64,000 nucleotides of DNA from Nodosilinea sp. FACHB-131 (GTDB lineage: Bacteria > Cyanobacteriota > Cyanobacteriia > Phormidesmidales > Phormidesmidaceae). The translations under genes were made by a program, and so were the position numbers. Below, in pieces: positions 51,825 through 60,771 of this stretch. Under the pieces are notes generated by a model, which made no database searches, was not told the DNA's origin, and was given only the letters and a program-made list of their open reading frames with translations. The stretch lies in the NCBI RefSeq assembly GCF_014695395.1, contig NZ_JACJOF010000038.1, positions 186,001 through 250,000 on the forward strand, written 5' to 3'. Numbering within the stretch: position 1 is the stretch's first letter; the number at the start of each line of letters is the position of its first letter.

Positions 51825-53495
51825 ATGCACGCTATGAGCACGTTAGCACCCGATCAACGCAACTATTACTATCTACTGGAAGGGGGGCGCGCGGGGGTGC
51901 ACAAGCCTATTTTGGCGGCCCTCTATGCCGTGCATAATCAGCCCCAGCTCACCGACGGCGAAACGGGCCTGGGCATTGCCCCGGTAAACCAGGTGGATAT
52001 GGGCGAGGTCGACACCTTTGCGGCCCAGGTGCAGTATGCGGCTAACACCCTGCGCAGCCTCACCAATGGTCTTGTTGAGCAGGGCTGGAGCGGGGCCGAC
52101 ATTTGGGATGCCAGCGTGGGGCGCTACAGCGATCGCTTTCTGCAGGCGGTAGCCAATGGCTTTACACCGACGGAGGGCGATCGCGATGCCGCCCAGCTCG
52201 AACCCAGTGATGCCGCCGCCCTGCTTCAGGCTTACCTCGACGACATTGGCACCGACTACAGCGGGGCGCAGCTGCCCCAGAATGTGAGCCAGCTCGACCC
52301 GGCCCTGCTGGCCTTTGCCGAGCGGGTGCCGCCCAACTATGGCCGGCTCGACTTTCAGCGTCAGGCCATGGTCGAGGCGGTGCGGCTGTGGCGACAGCTC
52401 AACACGGCGGCAGCGGTGTATGAGGTTTTGAGCGTCCCAGTGGTTGACCAGGTGCCTGACGAAGCGGCTTTGGACAATGCGCTGGTGGCCTTTATGCAGT
52501 CGGTGGCTCGCTACTACGCGGGCTACCCCAACCAGCGTGAGGCGCTGATTCGCCTGGTGCAGCTGTGGCGGGCGATGGATGGGCGGGAAGAGGCGATCGC
52601 CTGGCTGCTCACCAACGACCCCTTTGCCCATGAAACAAACCTGGAAACCCTTGACTCGGCGCTGCTCGCCTTTGTGCAAAAAATACCCAATCTCTACCAC
52701 GGTCAGGGCGACCTGCGCTTTGCGCTAACCGAGGGCTACCGCCGCTGGTTTGGCCTCGACTCGCGCACCACCGCCATTCAGCATCTGGGGGTCAACCCCG
52801 ACGACCTGGCGCAAAACACCGACAACCCAGCGGCCCTAGTCATAACCGCCCGCACCCTCGATCGCGCCCTGCTCGACTTTGCAGCCAATATTCCCACTAC
52901 CTATACCCCCACCGAAGACCAGCGGGAGGCGTTGATTCGCCTGGTGCAGCTGTGGCGGCGGCTGGAGGGGCGCATCCCCGCAATTCAGTCGCTATTTGAA
53001 GATCTGCGTCGATTGGAGCGCGCGGCCCCTTCGTCACCCGAGGCCATGCCCGCGCCGGTGCCTGCACCCCTGCCGCCGCGCCCCGCTCAGTGGACCCCCA
53101 ACAATATTCAGCTGGACGCTAGCATTGTGCCCAACGGCAACTTTACCTGGGCAGAAGCTACCCGTGGCGGTGCCCGCATGCCTCCTAATCAGGCCACGGT
53201 GGATGCCATTGTGCGCATTGCCGCCTTGGCCCAGCATGCCCGCGATCGCGTCGGTCGGCCCTTCCTAATTACTAGCTGGTACCGCCCCCCTGAGCTCGAC
53301 AGTCGGCTAGGCGGGGCCTCTGAGAGTCGCCACGTGGTGGGCGATGCTATCGACTTTTACTGCATGGGGCTCACGGGCAATCAGGTTTACTGGGCGCTGG
53401 ATCCCTGGTGGCCGGGTGGACTGGGCCGCTACAGTCGGTTCCCGGCGCTGGTGCATTTAGATGCGCGCGGGTCTAAGGCGCGGTGGACGCGTTAG
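51825..53495 (+). CDS. M15A peptidase-like protein with four internal repeats
   Basis: A 556-residue protein (a second ATG at 51834 is also possible). Residues 1-115 form an unassigned N-terminal domain (YYYLLEGGRAGVHKPILAAL, then VDMGEVDTFAAQVQYAANTL). Residues 158-390 hold four related units of about 45 residues, at 158-202, 217-262, 277-322 and 346-390, sharing aLLaFa..iP..Y....dQReAlirlvqLWR.l..r..Ai..L. After a proline-rich linker (400-420), residues 427-553 form a peptidase M15A/YcbK-like domain with zinc-ligand candidates H503 and D510 (SRHVVGDAIDF) and H544 (LVHLD). Such domains trim peptidoglycan peptides. No signal peptide is visible, so its location is unclear. Confidence 0.85.
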   Translation: MHAMSTLAPDQRNYYYLLEGGRAGVHKPILAALYAVHNQPQLTDGETGLGIAPVNQVDMGEVDTFAAQVQYAANTLRSLTNGLVEQGWSGADIWDASVGRYSDRFLQAVANGFTPTEGDRDAAQLEPSDAAALLQAYLDDIGTDYSGAQLPQNVSQLDPALLAFAERVPPNYGRLDFQRQAMVEAVRLWRQLNTAAAVYEVLSVPVVDQVPDEAALDNALVAFMQSVARYYAGYPNQREALIRLVQLWRAMDGREEAIAWLLTNDPFAHETNLETLDSALLAFVQKIPNLYHGQGDLRFALTEGYRRWFGLDSRTTAIQHLGVNPDDLAQNTDNPAALVITARTLDRALLDFAANIPTTYTPTEDQREALIRLVQLWRRLEGRIPAIQSLFEDLRRLERAAPSSPEAMPAPVPAPLPPRPAQWTPNNIQLDASIVPNGNFTWAEATRGGARMPPNQATVDAIVRIAALAQHARDRVGRPFLITSWYRPPELDSRLGGASESRHVVGDAIDFYCMGLTGNQVYWALDPWWPGGLGRYSRFPALVHLDARGSKARWTR

Positions 53496-53599
53496 GGGAG
53501 TGGGGGAGTGATGGGTGAGGGGGTGGGCGAGTAGGAGAGTGAGTGAGGGCCAGCAGTCTGTCGCTGCCTTTGACACATTATTTGAGATCCACCAAGTCA

Positions 53600-54517
53600 A
53601 TGGCAGAAAGTGATTCTATTTCAGGGGCGGAGCTGTGGGCTTGGCGCGAAAAGGCGTTAGCAGATGTTCAGGCAGCGGGAGTTGACGCCGACGAAGTCGA
53701 TTGGTTGCTGATGGCGGTGGCGGAGGTAGATCGGCTGTCGCTAAGGCTGGGTACGGTGCAGCAGCGAGGGACAATTCCCCTTTGCTGTTCTCTGGCCGAG
53801 TTGGAGTGTCGCTGGCAGCAGCGGCTCACCGATCGCACTCCTGTGCAATACCTGGTGGGCGAAACTCCCTGGCGCGATCTGATGCTGACCGTGTCTCCGG
53901 CGGTGCTGATTCCCCGTCCTGAGACCGAGCTGATTATCGATCTGGCTGAGGCGGCGATCGCCCGCAGCCCGATCGGAGATCAGCTGTCTCAGGGCATTTG
54001 GGTCGATATGGGCACCGGCAGTGGCGCGATCGCCCTGGGTCTTGCCCAAGCCTTTCCGTCGGCTCAGATTTTGGCGGTGGATTTTAGCGGTGAAGCGCTG
54101 GCGATCGCTCAGGAGAATGCGGCTAGGGCGGGGTTGAGCCACCGCATCACCTTCTACCAAGGCTCCTGGTTTGAACCGCTGGATACCTACCGTGAGCAGC
54201 TCAGCGCTGTGGTGTCGAACCCGCCCTACATTCCCTCGGCACTGCTGCCGACGCTGCAACCCGAGGTGATCAACCACGAACCCGCTAGTGCCTTGGATGG
54301 CGGCGACGATGGTCTGGACGATCTCCGCCTGCTCGCTGCCCAGGCTTCTAAATTCCTCGTGCCGGGCGGGCTCTGGCTAGTGGAAATGATGGCGGGCCAG
54401 GGAGATGCAGTCCGAGAACTGCTGGAAGCGCAGGGATGCTATTGCGATATTCAAACTTGTTTAGATTTGGCGGGGCGCGATCGCTTTGTGCAGGCGATCT
54501 ACGCTCCCGAACTCTAG
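53600..54517 (+). CDS. prmC: Release factor glutamine methyltransferase
   Basis: A 305-residue SAM-dependent enzyme that methylates the GGQ glutamine of peptide release factors RF1 and RF2, speeding up termination. The N-terminal helical domain (about 8-90) leads to the methyltransferase domain with IPRPETELIIDL, VDMGTGSGAIALGLA (SAM site) and the catalytic VSNPPYIPSA. The ATG at 53600 gives the normal length; an ATG-like earlier start at 53543 reads through non-conserved sequence. It overlaps the convergent exported hypothetical gene by four bases. Confidence 0.95.
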   Translation: MAESDSISGAELWAWREKALADVQAAGVDADEVDWLLMAVAEVDRLSLRLGTVQQRGTIPLCCSLAELECRWQQRLTDRTPVQYLVGETPWRDLMLTVSPAVLIPRPETELIIDLAEAAIARSPIGDQLSQGIWVDMGTGSGAIALGLAQAFPSAQILAVDFSGEALAIAQENAARAGLSHRITFYQGSWFEPLDTYREQLSAVVSNPPYIPSALLPTLQPEVINHEPASALDGGDDGLDDLRLLAAQASKFLVPGGLWLVEMMAGQGDAVRELLEAQGCYCDIQTCLDLAGRDRFVQAIYAPEL

Positions 54518-55890
54518 CGATCGCGCAGGTTGCGCTGGAACTCCCAGAACCGCTGCCACCAATCAGCAGGCTCATCCTTGGGGCCGTCGTGCTCGGTGGG
54601 GCGATCGCTGGGGCCATCTACCACCAGGCTGCCCACGTAGTCGGCCTCGGCGTAGACGCGATCGATCTGCTCGCGAATTTCCGCCATGTCGGCTTCCGAC
54701 ACTACGCCGTTGCTGGTGGCTTTGTAAAACTGCACCGTGACCCGAATTGGGTAGTCGGGGTCGCGCTCAATAGCCAGGTTGTCAATTTCAGTGAATGGCC
54801 CTTCCACCGCACCGTGGCCGATAACGGCGGCCTCCACATCGCTAGGGCCACGGGATTCCATCAAGGGAGCGGCGGCCATGGGGGCTGCCGGAGCCATGGT
54901 GTCAAACGATGACTGCTGCCGCATGGGCGCCCGCTGTTTGAGGGGCACCTGAATCAGCAAAACCATATTCAGCCCCTCGGTGTCGTCCTCAGCAACTTCT
55001 CCAGGTCGCCCAGGATTCTCCACCGCCTGAAAATCGCTGAGACGCTGGCCGGTAAAGCTGGCCCGTTCGCCATTTTTGTTGAAGAAGAGGCGCTGGCCCC
55101 AGGTTTGCCCAGCCTCAAAACCGTCGCGCTGGTTGTCGATCACGGTGACGCTGGTGCCTTCGCGGGTAGCGAGAATGGTCAGCACCGCCGGGTCGCCGGG
55201 GCGAGACTGATAGTTAAACAGCACCGGGTTAAACGTGGCCGAACCCTCCTGGGGAATTGGCAAAAAGCAGGCCTGGGCGCTGACCAGCACATGGCTATCG
55301 CGCCGGGGGGCCAGGAGCGATCGCCCGCGCCCGCTCCAAGAATCTGGGGTGCTGAGGTAGCTACGCAGATCGCCCAGCACCTCGCTTAAAGCCACCCGGC
55401 GCAGGTCTTCACCTTTCTCGTTGCCCACCTGGAGAAAAAAGCTCTCTAGGGGAATGTCGGCGCTGATGTCTTCAAAGTTGGGATGGCGAATCACCGGCAT
55501 CAGGTGCAGCTGGTGCTGCCGACTCACTGGATCCTGCTGCTGCACCTGAATGGTCATATCGCTGATGTTGGGGCCAACGGAGGAGCCGTAGAAGCGCCCC
55601 GTGTCCTCCCAGGTGACGTTGAGCACGTTGAGGTTGAGCGATTCTGCCAGCTGGCGGGCGATGGGGTCGTGCACCATGGCCTGGGTGCGCTCGATCACCT
55701 GCCGGTAGCGGTCAAAGGCCTGGCGCTGCACGATTGGTGGCATAGGAGAGCTTTCTGTCGGGTTGGCGTTGGCATTAGCGTTGGGGTTGGGCGCAATCGG
55801 GTCCCAAGCCTGGATTGGGGCCGCGAGGGCTAGGGGCAGGGTTCCTGCCGCAATTGCGCCCAGTAACCAAACATTCCAGTGGTGTTCCAT
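54514..55890 (-). CDS. Exported conserved hypothetical protein
   Basis: A 458-residue protein with a signal peptide (about 1-28, WLLGAIAAGTLPLALAAPIQA with an AxA-type cleavage site). An Asn/Ala-rich spacer (residues about 35-45) follows. The middle (about 55-300) is a beta-rich domain (VLNVTWEDTGRFYGSSVGPNISDM, then LHLMPVIRHPNFEDI and ESFFLQVGNEKGEDLRRVALSEVL). A C-terminal region (about 355-458) includes AVIGHGAVEGPFTEIDNLAIERDPDYPIRVTVQFYKATSNG. I recognise no named family. It is likely periplasmic or outer-membrane associated, and converges on prmC. Confidence 0.75.
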   Translation of the reverse strand: MEHHWNVWLLGAIAAGTLPLALAAPIQAWDPIAPNPNANANANPTESSPMPPIVQRQAFDRYRQVIERTQAMVHDPIARQLAESLNLNVLNVTWEDTGRFYGSSVGPNISDMTIQVQQQDPVSRQHQLHLMPVIRHPNFEDISADIPLESFFLQVGNEKGEDLRRVALSEVLGDLRSYLSTPDSWSGRGRSLLAPRRDSHVLVSAQACFLPIPQEGSATFNPVLFNYQSRPGDPAVLTILATREGTSVTVIDNQRDGFEAGQTWGQRLFFNKNGERASFTGQRLSDFQAVENPGRPGEVAEDDTEGLNMVLLIQVPLKQRAPMRQQSSFDTMAPAAPMAAAPLMESRGPSDVEAAVIGHGAVEGPFTEIDNLAIERDPDYPIRVTVQFYKATSNGVVSEADMAEIREQIDRVYAEADYVGSLVVDGPSDRPTEHDGPKDEPADWWQRFWEFQRNLRDR

Positions 55891-55986
55891 CCTCAGGCCC
55901 TCGCAAAGCTATGCCCCTAACCTACGCGATGGGGTTGACCAGCTCAGGATGGTTACAAAAACTGAAACTGCATCTGCGGTCAAGTT

Positions 55987-56637
55987 TTATACTGCATCTA
56001 CCTGAACCAGCAGCCCATTGGGGCCAACGCTGATTTGAAGGGCGGCTAGGGCAGGGGCGATCGCATCGGCCAACCCCAAATCCTCGGCTCGATTGGTTGT
56101 TGTCACCGCGATTACCGTTGCTCCGGCAGCTTTGGCCGCCTCAACCCCAGCGGGAGCGTCTTCAATCACCAGGCAGTCGGCCGGAGCAACGCCCAGGCGC
56201 TCAGCCGCCAGCAGATAGGGGTCGGGTGCTGGCTTGCCGCGCTGCACATCGTCGGCGGTCACCATCACCGAGGGGTCTGGCAGTCTTAAGTACGGGAAGC
56301 GCAGGGAGACCGTGCGACGGGTGCCGCTAGTGGCCACTCCCCAGCGATCGCGCGGCAGCTGAGCCAGCAGCTCCTTCACTCCGGCGTAGAGGATCAATCC
56401 CTCGGTGTCGTCAGCCTCGGCGGTTTCTTTGAGGTGAGCCTCCTGGGCAACATCCACGTGAGGCGCAACCTGGCGAATGGTTTCTGCCGTGGGGCGACCG
56501 TGGTGAATGCGGGCGATCGCATCGTAGTCAACCCCGTGGCGATCGGCCCAGGCCCGCCAGTGGCGCTCTGCTACCGGGTCTGAGTCGATTAGCACCCCGT
56601 CGACATCAAAGATGATCGCTTGGCAGAGAAAGTCCAT
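55987..56637 (-). CDS. HAD-family hydrolase, phosphoglycolate/beta-phosphoglucomutase type
   Basis: A 216-residue HAD enzyme with the C1 helical cap. The nucleophile pair is D11 and D13 (IIFDVDGVLIDSD), the cap spans about 18-85 (AERHWRAWADRHGVDYDAI), motif II is ATSGT, motif III includes KPAPDPYLLAAERLGV, and motif IV is VIEDAPAGVEAAKAAGA. The order fits sugar-phosphate phosphatases or phosphoglucomutases of this superfamily. The specific substrate cannot be told from the sequence. Confidence 0.9.
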   Translation of the reverse strand: MDFLCQAIIFDVDGVLIDSDPVAERHWRAWADRHGVDYDAIARIHHGRPTAETIRQVAPHVDVAQEAHLKETAEADDTEGLILYAGVKELLAQLPRDRWGVATSGTRRTVSLRFPYLRLPDPSVMVTADDVQRGKPAPDPYLLAAERLGVAPADCLVIEDAPAGVEAAKAAGATVIAVTTTNRAEDLGLADAIAPALAALQISVGPNGLLVQVDAV

Positions 56638-56744
56638 AGTGCGGGTGCATAAACGCTACAAGCCATTGTAGGTTCCCCAGGTTAAGCCCTGGGTCGTTGG
56701 GTGAATGCGTCTTGGCATAAGCCAAACTGCGACAACAAACATCA

Positions 56745-56788
56745 ATTCCCCCCGCACTTTCTTCAATGAAGAAGAGTACGAGGGGAAT
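56745..56788. repeat. Long imperfect hairpin between the rhodanese-like and HAD genes
   Basis: Arms starting ATTCCCC at 56745 and ending GGGGAAT at 56788 pair over about 20 bases (with G-T pairs and one bulge) around a short loop. It could be a terminator or processing hairpin for the rhodanese-like transcript, although no U-run follows. The remaining bases of this 320-base gap show no gene. Confidence 0.5.
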
Positions 56789-56958
56789 CAATTAACCATG
56801 GCTATTGGCTGATCAAGCCTTGTTCTAAACTAGATCCGATTTGAACATTCCTGAACTGTGATCTTGGGCTGTGAGGGCGATCGCCGCAGCCTCAATCCAG
56901 AGCACCTTTTTAGCTTCTTGAGTCAGGTTTTTACTGTTCAATGGGTTGCTAAAAGCGT

Positions 56959-57516
56959 CTAATCCTTAAGCGGCGATGAAAAAGCGTAAACGCCTTCGGT
57001 AGGGCCACCAACGGCTTTCCATGATTCCAGCCCGCCCTGTACCACGGCCACCTTGGCATAGCCTGCCTGACGGAGTTGGCCAGCAGCATCGTCAGCACTG
57101 TCGCCGTAGACGTAAATATCGCGCTTATGCTCTAGGGCATTCTCAGCATTATCTAGAACGTGGTCGATGGGCATGGGCACAGCGCCAGTAATCCGCTCAT
57201 TGTTGAATTCTTCTCGGCTGCGCACGTCAATGATCGTTAGCGCCGGTTCGCCCCATTGCAGGCGCTTGAGTAGTTCTTCGGCAGATGCCTGGTTCACCGA
57301 CATGGCGGGAGGCTTGGGCAAAGGCTTAGTCACTACGTCTTTGGCCGCTTGAACCTGGTCAGGAACCTGGTGAGATGCGTCATCGGCTTTTTGAGCCAAT
57401 TCTTCAGTCCGCTCAGGAATTTGGTCGACAGCGTTTCCTGCTTGCCCAGTCAAATTTTGAGTCTGGTCAGCAGTTTGGTTAACAGCGTTATCGACTTGCT
57501 CAGAAAAATTAGTCAT
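56959..57516 (-). CDS. Rhodanese-fold protein without the catalytic cysteine
   Basis: A 185-residue protein. Residues about 1-65 are a Gln/Asn/Ala-rich amphipathic segment with 11- to 14-residue spacing (VNQTADQTQNLTGQAGNAV), like LEA-type or apolipoprotein-like coils. Residues about 72-180 are a rhodanese fold with LTIIDVRSREEFNNERITGAVPMP and VVQGGLESWKAVGGP. The active-site loop reads YVYGDS (135-140), so the cysteine that carries sulfur is missing. The protein probably binds partners rather than transferring sulfur, and the N-terminus may contact membranes during stress. Confidence 0.82.
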   Translation of the reverse strand: MTNFSEQVDNAVNQTADQTQNLTGQAGNAVDQIPERTEELAQKADDASHQVPDQVQAAKDVVTKPLPKPPAMSVNQASAEELLKRLQWGEPALTIIDVRSREEFNNERITGAVPMPIDHVLDNAENALEHKRDIYVYGDSADDAAGQLRQAGYAKVAVVQGGLESWKAVGGPTEGVYAFSSPLKD

Positions 57517-58476
57517 AGATTACCTCTATCAGCATCAATGGCTTCAACTTACTAGCTAGGCATCACAATCTCATCCATCACCGGACATAATCCAGAAAAT
57601 GGCGCTAACTGTCAGCAGGAATATATTCTTTCCTAAGGAAAAATTAATTCGAGGCTAAATTACGGTTGAAATTTTTTGCTCTCATTCGTTGTTAGGCTAG
57701 CCGTTATCTACATTCTGGCTACATGGTAAATTCAGAAATTCTTGTGAAGCAGCTTTATGACGTTTACAGAATTTTTAAGACTATCGGAGTAGAAGAGTTG
57801 TTGCGATATCTCACCTAGGAGAGAGATTTAAGAAGCCAAAGGGTAATAGTTTTTTAGATACGAAGAGGCTGCATTTCTAAGAACAACAGATAGTACTTGG
57901 TAGTCCACTGCCCATCTATGAATTAGCAGCTAGCCCTTACCAGTCCTGTGTCCGTTACTGACTATGTCATTGTTTTAGTGACGCGTTAGTGCGATCGCCC
58001 TCGCTCAAGGTAGGTATCTAAGAGGCTATTCACCTCCCTAAACGCCATGTGTCCACCTGTATGGCTGGCATGCCCCCCTTTTTAAGGCTCCGTCTTCCGG
58101 CACTGAGTATGCGACTGGAACTTGCTGCTTTATGACTTACAGGTACTGCCCTCGACGGTTATCGAGGTAGGTGTGCTTGGTGCGCCAACCGCCAAATGGA
58201 AACCGAAGCCGTCCTCTTTGAGACGTCTCACACGCCGCCAGAGTTTTCAGTAGTGCTAGTCATAGCTGAGCTAAGGTCTGCAAACGACAGCATCGCTCAT
58301 CAATGACATCGAAAGCTTGCTTATCTTTGCGAACCATTGCGAAGAATAAACTTTGGTGAATTCAGCGCACCCTTTTCCGGGCGTTCATCAAGTTTGCTGA
58401 CCGGCCTGGGCTTAATATGGCTTTTAAATCACAATTTCCGTCGTTCCAGTTCCCTACGTATCGTGGTTGTGCTCCT
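57517..58476. other. Gene-poor AT-rich region with a structured block
   Basis: No convincing coding frame occurs in this 950-base stretch. The left part is AT-rich. The right part (about 58140-58250) is unlike its surroundings: a perfect hairpin CCTCGA/TCGAGG at 58150-58167, a pairing segment at 58168-58185 (GGTGTGC with GTGCGCC), the sequence ACCGAAGCCGTC, and a palindrome GAGACGTCTC at 58220-58229. This could be a structured RNA or a mobile-element end remnant. Confidence 0.5.
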
Positions 58477-59499
58477 ATGGTGACAGACTTCTCGGTATCG
58501 ACCAGCCTGAAAGTTGGCCGGCTAGAAAAAGTTGGTGCTCCAAACAAGGCCGAAGTGCTTTCACTGTCGGAGGTTTGGGCAAAGAAGTACGTTAAAGACC
58601 TGCATCGTCAGGATCAGGTGCTACTGAGCTTAGATGAGTCGCAATCTAGACTAGATGTCGCTGCAAAACTCGTCGATATTCTGCGCTCTGTTAGCGCCCG
58701 GGCCTGGAACAAAACGGAAACACTGCTATCGCGCGAAGTCCGTCGGCACCAAATCAGCCCTAGCCTGATTGACCCCTGGACCGTTTCTAAGGACGTACAT
58801 CAGGTCTATGAAGAAGCTCTGGCGGCCTACGCCAAGGGGGTGACACCCCAGCGGTTTTCGGTTGTGGCCTCAAAGCGGTTGGGCACTATTCGCCAAGCCC
58901 ATACGGCGATCGACCCAAGGGTAATTGGGTTTGTCAGCATGCAGTTTCACTACTGCGGTCAGATGCTTTCGGCAGAAGCCCCCAAGGCAGAGCAAGCGGC
59001 CCTGCAAGACTACTTTAAAGTGGTTGACGATCTGTTGTATATGCCGCTGCACCGGGCCTACGCTGCTGCGGCCAACTATGACTACCACCACCCGCGTCTA
59101 GAGACGGTGCGGCTAGCACTGCCGGCCACCAGCCGCATCGCTAAGAGCGTTGTGAATCAAGTGATTGCGCTGTGCCCTGACTATGCGAGCTATACCGGGC
59201 CTCTCAGTGCGGACGCAGTACGCACCTCCAGCATTCGCGATGTGGAGATGTTTCAAATTTATCTCTGGACCTGCATGCTAGAGAACAACATCTCGGCGAT
59301 TGCCCAAGAGTTGTTCCCGCTCTGCGTCATGCTGTACCCCAGGCTAAAGGTGAACTGGGGCTTGGTGCGGCTGATGATCAACCTGCTCGACCAAGAGCTT
59401 TCGGCCTGCGTGGGGTCGATCAATGTCAAGTACTACGAACCCCACTACACCGCCATGCTCAAGATGTTTTCGCCCTCAACTTTCCCGGAGCCTATCTAA
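58477..59499 (+). CDS. Conserved cyanobacterial hypothetical protein
   Basis: A 340-residue soluble protein using the ATG at 58477; an ATG at 58417 would add 20 residues. It is mainly alpha-helical, with no membrane helix or signal peptide. It starts MVTDFSVSTSLKVGRLEK. It contains several helical segments such as AYAAAANYDYHHPRLETVRLALP and RDVEMFQIYLWTCMLENNISAIAQELFPLCVMLYPRLKV. No named family or catalytic motif is recognised. Base use is like the neighbouring genes. Codon choice and a clean end before an untranslated region support that it is real. Confidence 0.78.
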   Translation: MVTDFSVSTSLKVGRLEKVGAPNKAEVLSLSEVWAKKYVKDLHRQDQVLLSLDESQSRLDVAAKLVDILRSVSARAWNKTETLLSREVRRHQISPSLIDPWTVSKDVHQVYEEALAAYAKGVTPQRFSVVASKRLGTIRQAHTAIDPRVIGFVSMQFHYCGQMLSAEAPKAEQAALQDYFKVVDDLLYMPLHRAYAAAANYDYHHPRLETVRLALPATSRIAKSVVNQVIALCPDYASYTGPLSADAVRTSSIRDVEMFQIYLWTCMLENNISAIAQELFPLCVMLYPRLKVNWGLVRLMINLLDQELSACVGSINVKYYEPHYTAMLKMFSPSTFPEPI

Positions 59500-59667
59500 A
59501 AGAACGAAGACAGAAAAATGAAGAGTGAAGAAGTGCTCACTGGGCTCTAACCCCGGCACTTTGAACTGTTCTGATCTAGATTTCACCTGCTATGGCGATA
59601 ACTCTGTAGGAGCAGATACCTATCCGCTCGTACAGGGTTTATCTCAGCCTTCAGCAATGCCCACAGA

Positions 59668-60657
59668 TCACTCGCACTGCAAGACCTCTTGGTAATCCTC
59701 GGCTTTGAGCTTGCGCTCCATTAGGGCGGCGACGGCTTCTGCGGCTGAGATGTCGCCCTTGAGCAGCAAATACACCTGCTGAGAAATTGGTGCTGAAAGC
59801 TGCTCCCGCTGGGCAATATCGTGGAGCACATAGGCGGTGTTGACGCCCTCGGCGGTGCTGCCCAATTCCTCTAAAATTTGCTCTAAAGATTTTCCCTGGG
59901 CAAGGCCGTAGCCTACCCGGTAATTGCGGCTGAGGGCGCTGGTGCAGGTGGCCAGCATGTCTCCCAAGCCGGAGAGACCCAAAAAGGTTTCGGGCTGCCC
60001 GCCCAGGTGGGTGCCAATGCGCATGACTTCCGGCAGAGCGCGGGTGATCAGAGCCGATCGCGCGTTAGAGCCCAGGTTGAGCCCTTCGCAGACACCGACG
60101 GCGATCGCAATTACATTCTTGAGCGTGCCGCCCAGCTCGGCCCCGAGGGGATCGGTGCTGGTGTAGGTGCGAAAGTGGTCGGAGGCAAATACGTGCTGCA
60201 CGGCCTCGGCGGCGGTTTCGTTGGCGCAGGCAATTACCGTGGCAGCGGGTAGCCCGGCTTCAATTTCCTTAGAGAGATTGGGGCCAGAGAGCACGGCTAC
60301 AGCATGGTTGGGAAAGGCCTGCTGAAAAATCACCGATGGCGTCAGGGTTGTTTCTGGGTCAAAGCCTTTGGTAGCCGTCATCAGCACCGTGGTTTCAGGA
60401 ATCTCCAATGCTTTGAGCTGAGTGGCCAGGTCTAGCACTCCTTTCATAGAGATAGCCGACAAAATCACCTCCGCCCCAGCGACGGCATTCTGCAGAGACA
60501 CGCTGCCCGATCGCGACCACAGGCGCACGGCGTGGTGGTTGGCGGCAGCAATGTGGGCCAGAGCATTGCCCCAGGCTCCAGATCCGAGAATGGCGAGGGT
60601 AACCGGGCGGTTTTTGTAGGTCGAGATGATTTGTTGGGAGGTTGGGGCGACGAGCAT
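59668..60657 (-). CDS. gpsA: Glycerol-3-phosphate dehydrogenase [NAD(P)+]
   Basis: A 329-residue enzyme reducing dihydroxyacetone phosphate to sn-glycerol-3-phosphate for phospholipid and glycolipid synthesis. The Rossmann motif LGSGAWGNALAHIAA is near residue 25. Other marks are the MTATKGFDPET region, VLSGPNLSKEIEAG, the catalytic lysine region TLKNVIAIAVGVCEG and LSGLGDMLATCTS, with a helical C-terminal domain. It lies downstream of the glpD-type gene on the same strand, separated by a 114-base gap with an AT-rich inverted repeat. Confidence 0.96.
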   Translation of the reverse strand: MLVAPTSQQIISTYKNRPVTLAILGSGAWGNALAHIAAANHHAVRLWSRSGSVSLQNAVAGAEVILSAISMKGVLDLATQLKALEIPETTVLMTATKGFDPETTLTPSVIFQQAFPNHAVAVLSGPNLSKEIEAGLPAATVIACANETAAEAVQHVFASDHFRTYTSTDPLGAELGGTLKNVIAIAVGVCEGLNLGSNARSALITRALPEVMRIGTHLGGQPETFLGLSGLGDMLATCTSALSRNYRVGYGLAQGKSLEQILEELGSTAEGVNTAYVLHDIAQREQLSAPISQQVYLLLKGDISAAEAVAALMERKLKAEDYQEVLQCE

Positions 60658-60683
60658 GGGGAGTGGCGACTGGAGGGGAAAGG

Positions 60684-60766
60684 AAGTTTTGAATTTTGAG
60701 TGTTTAGTTTTGAGTTTTTGTCCTACGACATTAATTCAAAACTTAAAATTCACAACTCAAAACTTT
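60684..60766. repeat. AT-rich imperfect inverted repeat between gpsA and the glpD-type gene
   Basis: The segments beginning AAGTTTTGAATTTTGAG (60685) and ending AACTCAAAACTT (60766) are near-complements around a short non-repeated centre. They are made of the same TTTTGA/TTCAAAA units found at 22400 and 48745. Confidence 0.75.
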
Positions 60767-60771
60767 TTTGA

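Noticed and set aside
51873-52700. 275-codon minus-strand frame opposite the M15A protein
   Set aside because: The opposite strand shows four conserved repeats and a recognisable domain; this frame has only His/Gly-rich shadow sequence.
57700-58010. A lost protein gene in the AT-rich gap
   Set aside because: Short translated stretches exist in several frames but none continues or resembles a family, so no pseudogene is called.
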